The notes under the pieces: model-generated
Told to the model about the DNA's origin: nothing
Database searches by the model: none
What the model saw: the letters and a program-made list of their open reading frames with translations, nothing else
Source of the DNA: Euryarchaeota archaeon UBA89
GTDB lineage: Archaea; Thermoplasmatota; Poseidoniia; Poseidoniales; Thalassarchaeaceae
Reading direction: 5' to 3'
Assembly: GCA_002495525.1 (NCBI GenBank)
Contig: DAFS01000023.1
Coordinates: 1-5,040, forward strand
Length of the DNA stretch: 5,040 bases
Part shown: in pieces, positions 1 to 5,040 of the stretch
How positions within the stretch are numbered: the first letter of the stretch is position 1
How the letters are laid out: every line of letters begins with the position of its first letter
Translations under genes and position numbers: made by a program

Positions 1-2165
1 CCTCTCATCATAACTTCATGATTACCTCTTCGACTGCCAAAAGAGTTGAAATCTTTCGACTTAACACCATTTTCAATAAGATATTGTCCGGCGGGACCGT
101 GGTGAGGGAAAGCCCCTGCAGGTGAAATATGATCAGTAGTTACTGAATCACCGAGTTTCAATAAAACTCTAGCATTTTTTATTGGTTTAATTGGAGATGG
201 TTCGGCTTTAATACCCTCGAAAAATGAAGGTAATCGGATGTAAGTTGAATCATCTTCCCAAGAATACAATGCAGATTTTTTTGAAGGAATTGAATCCCAT
301 CTTGGTTCCTCTAAAATATCAGAATATCGATCTCTAAACATATCAGGAGTCAAAGAATTCTGTAAAGTTTCATTAATTTCTTCATCTGATGGCCATATAT
401 CAGATAGCATCACTGGTTCATCTTCAGACGTATATCCGATTGGATCATTGAACAGGTCGATATCTAAGGTTCCAGCTAGAGCATAAGCAACAACTAATGG
501 AGGGCTTGCAAGATAATTTGCCTTTACCTTTTGATGAATACGTCCTTCGAAATTCCTATTTCCAGAAAGCACACTACCGACGATAAGATTAGATTCATCA
601 ATTGCACTCTCTATATCTTCATCCAGTGGCCCTGAATTACCTATACAAGTTGTACATCCATAACCAACCACATTAAAGCCCAAAGCAGACAAATCTTCTG
701 TCAGTCCCGCAGCATCAAAATATTCAGTAACTACTCTACTTCCAGGTGCCAAACTAGGTCTAACCCAAGGTTTTGATTCTAATCCTTTCAACCTAGCATT
801 TCTGGCCAAAAGACCCGCTGCTAACATGACACTGGGATTACTAGTGTTAGTACAACTTGTGATTGCAGCGATAACAATGTCTCCATGTTGAAGATTAACA
901 TTTCTACCTTCTACATAAGATGAATCTTGATTATTTACAGGATTAATTCCATGACCTTGATGGCCTGAAGGAGAATTTAGACTTTCTAGCCAATGTTTTT
1001 TCATTTCAGAAAGATTTACTCTATCTTGAGGTCTTTTCGGACCTGCTAGTGCTGGTTCTACTGTACTCAAATCTAATTTTATCGATGAAGTAAATTTAGG
1101 GACTGGAGTATCACTTGTGTGGAAAAGGCCTTGAGCAGTAAGATATTTCTTCACATTTTCAATATGTGATGACTCTCTACCTGACAAATACATGTAATCT
1201 AGAGTTGTCTGGTCTACTGGAAAAAATCCACAAGTCGCACCGTATTCAGGAGCCATATTTGCTATTGTTGCTCTATCTGGTAAACTTAAGTTAGCCATTC
1301 CTGAACCATAGAACTCTACAAACTTAGATACTACTCCGTGTTCTCTCAAAAGTTCTACAATTCTCAGTGTCATATCGGTTGCAGTAACTCCTGCACGTAA
1401 ATGCCCGGATAACTCAAAACCTACGACTTCTGGTAAAAGCATGTAAATTGGTTGACCAAGCATTACTGCTTCTGCTTCAATTCCTCCAACGCCCCATCCA
1501 AGAACACCGAGACCGTTGATCATGGTTGTATGAGAGTCTGTTCCAACTAAAGAATCAGGAATCCATAAGTTATCTTCCAAACGAGCTACACTTGCAATCC
1601 ACTCTAAATTTACTTGATGTACAATTCCTCTACCTGGTGGTACTGCTCGGAAATTATCTAAATTCATTTGGCCCCATTTAAGAAATTTATATCTCTCCAT
1701 GTTACGTTGATATTCTATCTCTAAATTACGTTCTCTAGCATCTGGAAATAAACCAGAAATATCAACTTGAACAGAATGATCTATTACTAAATCTACCGGG
1801 ACTTGAGGATTTACTTTCCCTGGATTACCATCCAAATTTACCATTGCGTCTCTTAATGCAGCAATATCTACTACTGCAGGTACGCCGGTGAAATCTTGTA
1901 AAATCACTCTACTCGGGTTAAAAGGTATTTCTTCTGGTTTCATTGTAGGAGACCAAGAAGCGATTCGCGTGACATCTTCTTTAGTTACAAGGAAACCATC
2001 ACATTTTCTGAGGGCAGATTCAAGTAAAATTCTAATTGAAAACGGTAATTCATCTAATTTACAGAGACCTTGTTCTTCGAGACTCTTCAGTGACATGAAG
2101 AAACCAGTATCACCTGAATGAGTAGTGAATACAGACTTTGCAGAGAACAGATCATCAGCAGCCAT
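1..2165 (-). CDS. acnA: Aconitate hydratase, AcnA/IRP1 type (partial, C-terminus beyond left edge)
   Basis: Cytoplasmic TCA-cycle enzyme that interconverts citrate and isocitrate through cis-aconitate, using a [4Fe-4S] cluster. The minus-strand frame is open from an ATG at 2163-2165 to the left edge, giving 721 residues of a family usually near 890-900. Seen: QDFTGVPAVVD and DLVIDHSVQVD near the N-terminus, VPPGRGIVHQVNLEW, DSHTTM from D210 followed by GLGVLGWGVGGIEAEAVMLG, cluster ligand C438 in TSCTNTSNPSVM, ligands C504 and C507 in GYGCTTCIGNSGP, GDSVTTDHISPAG at about 672-684, and SRRGNHEVMMR at the edge. The 66- and 3-residue cysteine spacing equals that of E. coli AcnA (C435, C501, C504). 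The missing part should hold most of the swivelling C-terminal domain, including the catalytic serine. The start is the only ATG after an in-frame upstream stop (TGA); no Shine-Dalgarno sequence is visible. The gene follows the cyclophilin gene by 65 bp on the same strand. AcnA rather than AcnB or 3-isopropylmalate dehydratase is clear from the domain order and motifs. Confidence 0.97.
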   Translation of the reverse strand, partial: MAADDLFSAKSVFTTHSGDTGFFMSLKSLEEQGLCKLDELPFSIRILLESALRKCDGFLVTKEDVTRIASWSPTMKPEEIPFNPSRVILQDFTGVPAVVDIAALRDAMVNLDGNPGKVNPQVPVDLVIDHSVQVDISGLFPDARERNLEIEYQRNMERYKFLKWGQMNLDNFRAVPPGRGIVHQVNLEWIASVARLEDNLWIPDSLVGTDSHTTMINGLGVLGWGVGGIEAEAVMLGQPIYMLLPEVVGFELSGHLRAGVTATDMTLRIVELLREHGVVSKFVEFYGSGMANLSLPDRATIANMAPEYGATCGFFPVDQTTLDYMYLSGRESSHIENVKKYLTAQGLFHTSDTPVPKFTSSIKLDLSTVEPALAGPKRPQDRVNLSEMKKHWLESLNSPSGHQGHGINPVNNQDSSYVEGRNVNLQHGDIVIAAITSCTNTSNPSVMLAAGLLARNARLKGLESKPWVRPSLAPGSRVVTEYFDAAGLTEDLSALGFNVVGYGCTTCIGNSGPLDEDIESAIDESNLIVGSVLSGNRNFEGRIHQKVKANYLASPPLVVAYALAGTLDIDLFNDPIGYTSEDEPVMLSDIWPSDEEINETLQNSLTPDMFRDRYSDILEEPRWDSIPSKKSALYSWEDDSTYIRLPSFFEGIKAEPSPIKPIKNARVLLKLGDSVTTDHISPAGAFPHHGPAGQYLIENGVKSKDFNSFGSRRGNHEVMMR

Positions 2166-2220
2166 GTTTGTACCGGCCGTGATTAAGCACAAGAATATGC
2201 CTAATGATACACTTCATATT
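2166..2220 (-). promoter_or_regulatory. Possible aconitase promoter/leader (weak)
   Basis: The spacer ahead of the aconitase start holds two AT-rich, TATA-like stretches read on the minus strand: AAAATATGAAG (about 2210-2220) and GCATATTCTT (about 2192-2202). The nearer one lies roughly 30 bp upstream of the ATG, which would fit an archaeal TATA box with a leaderless or very short-leader transcript. There is no purine-rich ribosome binding site before the ATG. Co-transcription from the cyclophilin gene is equally possible. The call rests on base composition and spacing only. Confidence 0.25.
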
Positions 2221-2234
2221 TTGATTAAAATCAA
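2221..2234. repeat. Short palindrome TTGATT-AA-AATCAA at the cyclophilin stop codon
   Basis: Perfect 6-bp inverted arms (TTGATT and AATCAA) are separated by two bases. They overlap the TGA stop of the cyclophilin gene (2231-2233 on the minus strand) and lie 56-69 bp upstream of the aconitase start. The 2-nt loop is too small for a stable RNA hairpin and there is no following T-run, so it does not look like a terminator. Its position upstream of the aconitase promoter region would suit a dimeric DNA-binding protein, but short AT-rich palindromes also arise by chance. Confidence 0.3.
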
Positions 2235-3265
2235 GAAATATCTACAGAAAGTAGGCGGACTTCAAAAATTGGCCTATCATTATCTCCAGTTTCAACATCA
2301 CTAATCGCGGTTACTGAACTCAAACCACTCGAAACTTTTCCAAAAACTGTATGCTGCCCATCAAGATGAGAAGGGGTACTATCTTCGGGAACTATAAAGA
2401 ATTGACTACCTCCAGTATTTGGACTACTTGTTTTAGCCATCGAAATAACTCCTGGCTCATGAATTAGGCCATTATTTGCCTCATCTCCAACTGTCCAAGA
2501 AGTTCTATCGCAAGCGTTCTGACTGTCTTGCGGTTCACCATTACAGTATCCATACCAATTGTATGCATAGCCTCCACTTCCTGTTCCTGATTCAAAATCT
2601 CCTCCCTGTATCATAAAACCGTCTATAACCCTATGGAATACGGTTGATCTATAGTTATCATTAACAGAATGAGCAATGAAATTTTCGACATGATCTGGAG
2701 CATCCGATGCATACAAATCAATTACGATAGTGGCTGTGGTTCTGCTAGATTCGTCCATTCCCTGGGGAACATATGAAATTTGCATGGTCGCTTGCGAACC
2801 AGAAGTCACCTCTGTGTCCTCATTAATGAAATCTGCTAATACTTTGACAGAAGATAATAGAAGAAGGCAAACTACTAACATTACAACTAATCCCATCGGA
2901 GTTGGGCTACCATTATCGAGTACTTGGAAGGTTGAGCCAGTAGAAATCCCTTCTTGATCCATAATTGAAATTAGCTTGCCCCTTTCACGAAGAGTTTCTT
3001 TTGACTTAGGGTCAAGTTTTAGTGAGTTAGAATAATTCTTGTATGCTTGTTTTAAATTTGTCCTTCTAGATGATGAATCTGTATTCGCTTTGATTACGTA
3101 AAGATCCGCCGCTAGACACAGAGTTTTGGCTCTCTGTACATCATTTTCACAGTTATCCCAAGCGACAGAACGGAGTCCCGCTAAGGCTTTGTCAGGAGAG
3201 TCTTGACTTGCTATCGAATTTTTTGCTTCGTCCCAAGCTCTTTGCAGTTTTTCAGATACGGGCAT
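2231..3265 (-). CDS. Membrane-anchored cyclophilin-type peptidyl-prolyl cis-trans isomerase with TPR-like N-terminus
   Basis: Probable prolyl isomerase (EC 5.2.1.8) that speeds cis-trans isomerisation of X-Pro bonds during folding. The protein has 344 residues. Residues 1-123 are hydrophilic and helical, with a TPR-like pair around 71-100 (AYKNYSNSLKLDP). Residues 124-145 form one hydrophobic membrane segment (GLVVMLVVCLLLLSSVKVLA) followed by acidic residues, so the N-terminus is probably inside and the C-terminus outside. Residues about 160-344 are the cyclophilin domain: FHRVIDGFMIQGGDF (210-224) carries the catalytic Arg (R212, CypA R55) and Q220 (CypA Q63), PGVISMA at 271-277, GGSQFFIV (285-292) carries F290 (CypA F113), and HLDGQHTVFGKV (300-311) carries H305 (CypA H126). 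CypA W121 is replaced by H300. A loop at about 228-262 is longer than in minimal cyclophilins and holds C241 and C252. The start is an ATG with GAGG only three bases before it, more consistent with a leaderless message. It is transcribed divergently from the oxidoreductase gene and upstream of aconitase. Its substrates are unknown. Confidence 0.93.
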   Translation of the reverse strand: MPVSEKLQRAWDEAKNSIASQDSPDKALAGLRSVAWDNCENDVQRAKTLCLAADLYVIKANTDSSSRRTNLKQAYKNYSNSLKLDPKSKETLRERGKLISIMDQEGISTGSTFQVLDNGSPTPMGLVVMLVVCLLLLSSVKVLADFINEDTEVTSGSQATMQISYVPQGMDESSRTTATIVIDLYASDAPDHVENFIAHSVNDNYRSTVFHRVIDGFMIQGGDFESGTGSGGYAYNWYGYCNGEPQDSQNACDRTSWTVGDEANNGLIHEPGVISMAKTSSPNTGGSQFFIVPEDSTPSHLDGQHTVFGKVSSGLSSVTAISDVETGDNDRPIFEVRLLSVDIS

Positions 3266-3283
3266 GGTCCTCGGACGGGCACC

Positions 3284-3293
3284 TAATAAAAAA
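3284..3293 (-). promoter_or_regulatory. TATA-like element for the cyclophilin gene
   Basis: Read on the minus strand this is TTTTTTATTA, centred about 23 bp upstream of the ATG at 3265. Archaeal TATA boxes usually sit about 25 bp upstream of the transcription start, so transcription would begin at or next to the start codon and give a leaderless message. The GAGG at 3269-3272 is only 3 nt from the ATG, too close for a normal Shine-Dalgarno sequence, which supports the leaderless reading. No transcript data are available here. Confidence 0.4.
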
Positions 3294-3301
3294 CTACAAC
3301 G

Positions 3302-3357
3302 GAACTAGTTTGGATAGAAATTTCGGATTGTTGAACGGCAAAAGATAATACTAGTTC
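3302..3357. repeat. Inverted repeat GAACTAGT ... ACTAGTTC in the divergent intergenic region
   Basis: The arms are 3302-3309 (GAACTAGT) and 3350-3357 (ACTAGTTC), perfect over 8 bp with a 40-bp spacer. Each contains the 6-bp palindrome ACTAGT; the left one extends to AACTAGTT (3303-3310). The left arm lies just upstream of the TATA-like element of the cyclophilin gene. The right arm touches the TATA-like element of the oxidoreductase gene. This layout would suit a shared operator for the two divergent genes, but an 8-bp match in AT-rich DNA is weak evidence. Confidence 0.35.
3340..3350 (+). promoter_or_regulatory. TATA-like element for the 2-oxoacid oxidoreductase gene
   Basis: AAAAGATAATA is a purine-rich then AT-rich stretch resembling an archaeal BRE plus TATA arrangement. 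Transcription about 25 bp downstream would give a leader of roughly 45-50 nt before the ATG at 3421. That leader contains the GGAG at 3406-3409. The match to a TATA consensus is imperfect and was judged by eye. Confidence 0.3.
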
Positions 3358-3405
3358 TCTACGGCAGTTGATTCACGCAAGCACCTTACGGGCTACGGAC
3401 CAAAC

Positions 3406-3409
3406 GGAG
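3406..3409 (+). promoter_or_regulatory. Weak Shine-Dalgarno-like GGAG before the oxidoreductase start
   Basis: GGAG is followed by an 11-nt spacer to the ATG at 3421, a little longer than the usual 5-9 nt. It is the only purine-rich candidate near that start. The ATG is also the only one available in frame, since an in-frame TAG at 3352-3354 closes the frame upstream. Confidence 0.35.
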
Positions 3410-3420
3410 AATGTGAAATA

Positions 3421-5040
3421 ATGGACCCCCGAGTTAATGACTTTACAATCAATATAGCGACAGCAAACGGGACTGGTTCTCAATCCGCAAATCTAGTTAT
3501 TTTACATTCAATGTATGAAATGGGAGTTCCTGTTAGCGGTAAAAATTTATTCCCTAGTAATATTTCAGGCCTACCTACTTGGTTCATCATTAGAGCAAGT
3601 GATGCAGGATATCAAGCACCGGGGGATTATACTCACATACAGATAATGATGAATAAAGATACATGGCAAAAAGACTTGGACAAACTTGATCCAGGGACCG
3701 TAGTAATTTATAATCAAGATACAAAATTACCAGTTGATAGAGAGGATTGTATTTTACTTGGAATGCCAATGACTAAAATGGCTAGAAAGATTAGTCCAAA
3801 GATGGCTAAACTTATGGCGAATATGTATTATGTAGGCGCTCTAGCCCATATTTTAAAAATCGACCAAGAATCTATTAGAAAAGCCATTTCTCAGCAATTT
3901 GGAGGAAAGGAAAAGGCTATTGAATGGAATATGCAGGCTATTTCCGAAGGCAGAGAGTATGCAAAAGAGAATTGGGATTATGAATCTGAATATTTAGTCG
4001 AAGAAAGAGAAAAAGACCCAAATACATTCCTTATTGAAGGGAATGAAGCAACTGGCTTAGGTGCCATTTATGGAGGAATAAATATGCTTTCTTGGTATCC
4101 CATAACTCCATCATCTTCTGTTGCAGAATCAATCATTGGATGGATTCCAAAACTCAGAGAAGGAGACGATGGTGGTGTAACTTGCGCAGTAGTACAAGCA
4201 GAAGATGAATTAGCTGCTGCTGGAATGGTTCTAGGTGCTGGATGGGCAGGCGGAAGAGGGATGACCTGCACTAGTGGACCAGGAATTTCATTGATGTCTG
4301 AATTTATTGGATTATTTTACTTCGCTGAGGTTCCGGGAGTCATCTGGGATGTAAATAGAGTAGGCCCTTCTACTGGATTGCCTACTAGAACTCAACAAGG
4401 TGATTTGTCAATGCTTTATGAAGCAAGTCATGGAGATACTCAACACATAGTATTGATTCCAGGAACTGTCGATGAATGTTTTGAGTTTGGATGGAGAGCA
4501 TTCGACTATGCTGATCGGTTCCAGACTATGGTATTCGGATTTGGAGACTTAGATCTAGGCATGAACAGGTGGAGTACGGCTGGTTTTGAATATCCTGATG
4601 CTCCAATGGATAGAGGAAAAGTAATTAGAAGTCAAGAACAAATGGATGCAATAGTAAATTATGGACGTTATAGAGACGTAGATGGTGATGGGATTGCATA
4701 TCGGACACTACCAGGAAGTGGCCTAGATCCAATTCTTTATCGAGGTACAGGTCATGATGAAGATGGAATATATTCAGAAGATCCGCAAATATATCATGCA
4801 ACAATGGAAAGACTAAGGAGAAAAATTGACGGAGCAAGGGACTTATTGCCTGCACCTGTAATTAGAGAAGAGAAAGAAAAGAATATAGGAATAATTTACT
4901 ATGGATCTATGGAAAATACAATTGTAGAAATTGATGATATGCTGGAACAAACTGGACTGTCAGTCAGTACCTGCCGTGTCCGTGCACTTCCTTATCACTC
5001 AGGAGTCCAATCATTCATAGAAGAACATGAAAAAGTGATT
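3421..5040 (+). CDS. korA: 2-oxoacid:acceptor oxidoreductase, fused gamma-alpha subunit (KorA-like; partial, C-terminus beyond right edge)
   Basis: Catalytic subunit of a thiamine-diphosphate 2-oxoacid:ferredoxin oxidoreductase, which oxidatively decarboxylates a 2-oxoacid with CoA to an acyl-CoA and passes electrons to ferredoxin; 2-oxoglutarate is the likeliest substrate. The window holds 540 residues, compared with about 600-620 for fused members. Residues about 6-200 are the gamma domain (NGTGS at 16-20, GKNLFPSNISGLPTWFIIR). Residues about 206-390 are the alpha pyrimidine-binding domain: EGNEATGLGA from E206, YPITPSS at 226-232 (the signature of archaeal 2-oxoacid:ferredoxin oxidoreductases), QAEDELAAAGMVLGAGWAGG from 259, TCTSGPGISLMSEF from 282, and RVGPSTGLPTRTQQGDL from R313. 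DVDGDGI sits at 419-425. A further domain begins near 454 (NIGIIYYGS) and runs off the edge. The thiamine-binding beta subunit is not in the window and normally follows directly downstream. The NGTGS-type gamma domain and ASHGDTQH motif resemble, from memory, a bacterial-type fused subfamily. Substrate cannot be fixed from sequence, so korA is a family label. The first in-frame ATG was used. Confidence 0.93.
   Translation, partial: MDPRVNDFTINIATANGTGSQSANLVILHSMYEMGVPVSGKNLFPSNISGLPTWFIIRASDAGYQAPGDYTHIQIMMNKDTWQKDLDKLDPGTVVIYNQDTKLPVDREDCILLGMPMTKMARKISPKMAKLMANMYYVGALAHILKIDQESIRKAISQQFGGKEKAIEWNMQAISEGREYAKENWDYESEYLVEEREKDPNTFLIEGNEATGLGAIYGGINMLSWYPITPSSSVAESIIGWIPKLREGDDGGVTCAVVQAEDELAAAGMVLGAGWAGGRGMTCTSGPGISLMSEFIGLFYFAEVPGVIWDVNRVGPSTGLPTRTQQGDLSMLYEASHGDTQHIVLIPGTVDECFEFGWRAFDYADRFQTMVFGFGDLDLGMNRWSTAGFEYPDAPMDRGKVIRSQEQMDAIVNYGRYRDVDGDGIAYRTLPGSGLDPILYRGTGHDEDGIYSEDPQIYHATMERLRRKIDGARDLLPAPVIREEKEKNIGIIYYGSMENTIVEIDDMLEQTGLSVSTCRVRALPYHSGVQSFIEEHEKVI

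Noticed and set aside
1888..2121. 77-codon plus-strand open frame
   Set aside because: It lies wholly antisense to the aconitase N-terminal region, shows no recognisable motif, and the opposite strand encodes well-conserved aconitase sequence.
2166..2215. Hydrophobic in-frame extension upstream of the aconitase ATG, resembling a signal peptide
   Set aside because: It has no ATG start, follows an in-frame TGA, and aconitase is a cytoplasmic enzyme whose normal N-terminus matches the chosen start.
2166..2230. Transcription terminator between the cyclophilin and aconitase genes
   Set aside because: The only palindrome has a 2-nt loop and weak AT arms, with no clear T-run after it, so termination is not supported.
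2730..2957. 75-codon plus-strand open frame
   Set aside because: It is antisense to the membrane segment and linker of the cyclophilin and is a composition shadow with no family signature.
3466..3483. Apparent loss of the usual glycine-rich GxGGxG-type motif in the oxidoreductase gamma domain
   Set aside because: The NGTGS form with the following GKNLFPSN stretch appears to be normal for this fused subfamily, so it is not evidence of a damaged domain.
4068..4271. 67-codon minus-strand open frame
   Set aside because: It is antisense to the YPITPSS region of the oxidoreductase; its Pro/Ser-rich sequence is a by-product of the opposite strand.
4675..4695. DVDGDGI in the oxidoreductase as an EF-hand calcium site
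   Set aside because: The short acidic loop lacks flanking EF-hand helices and seems to be part of the conserved sequence of this oxidoreductase family.
4625..4855. 76-codon minus-strand open frame rich in His and Leu
   Set aside because: It is antisense to conserved oxidoreductase sequence, and the His/Leu richness reflects Asp/Met/Glu codons on the coding strand.

Overview
The window is AT-rich protein-coding DNA with three genes, two of them cut by the window edges. Its gene content, frequent AGA arginine and ATA isoleucine codons, weak or absent Shine-Dalgarno signals and archaeal-looking TATA-like elements suggest an archaeon. My best guess is a marine planktonic Thermoplasmatota lineage such as Marine Group II (Poseidoniia). 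That placement is an inference from style and content: no marker gene is present.

Layout: positions 1-2165 (minus strand) hold the first 721 residues of an AcnA/IRP1-type aconitate hydratase; its C-terminal part lies to the left of the window. A 65-bp gap follows. Positions 2231-3265 (minus strand) hold a complete 344-residue protein with a soluble N-terminal region containing a TPR-like helical segment, one transmembrane helix, and a C-terminal cyclophilin-type peptidyl-prolyl isomerase domain probably facing outward. Positions 3266-3420 are a 155-bp divergent intergenic region with TATA-like elements for both directions and an inverted repeat built on ACTAGT. Positions 3421-5040 (plus strand) hold the first 540 residues of a fused gamma-alpha subunit of a 2-oxoacid:acceptor (ferredoxin) oxidoreductase, open at the right edge.

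The two outer genes are central-carbon enzymes. Aconitase converts citrate to isocitrate, and a 2-oxoglutarate:ferredoxin oxidoreductase would act two steps later, making succinyl-CoA and reduced ferredoxin; the isocitrate dehydrogenase step is not in the window. The cyclophilin between them has no obvious metabolic link. It lies upstream of aconitase on the same strand and may be co-transcribed with it. No RNA gene, mobile element, CRISPR array or clear terminator was found. I see no strong sign of a new multi-gene system. The most unusual object is the membrane-anchored cyclophilin with its cysteine-containing insertion.
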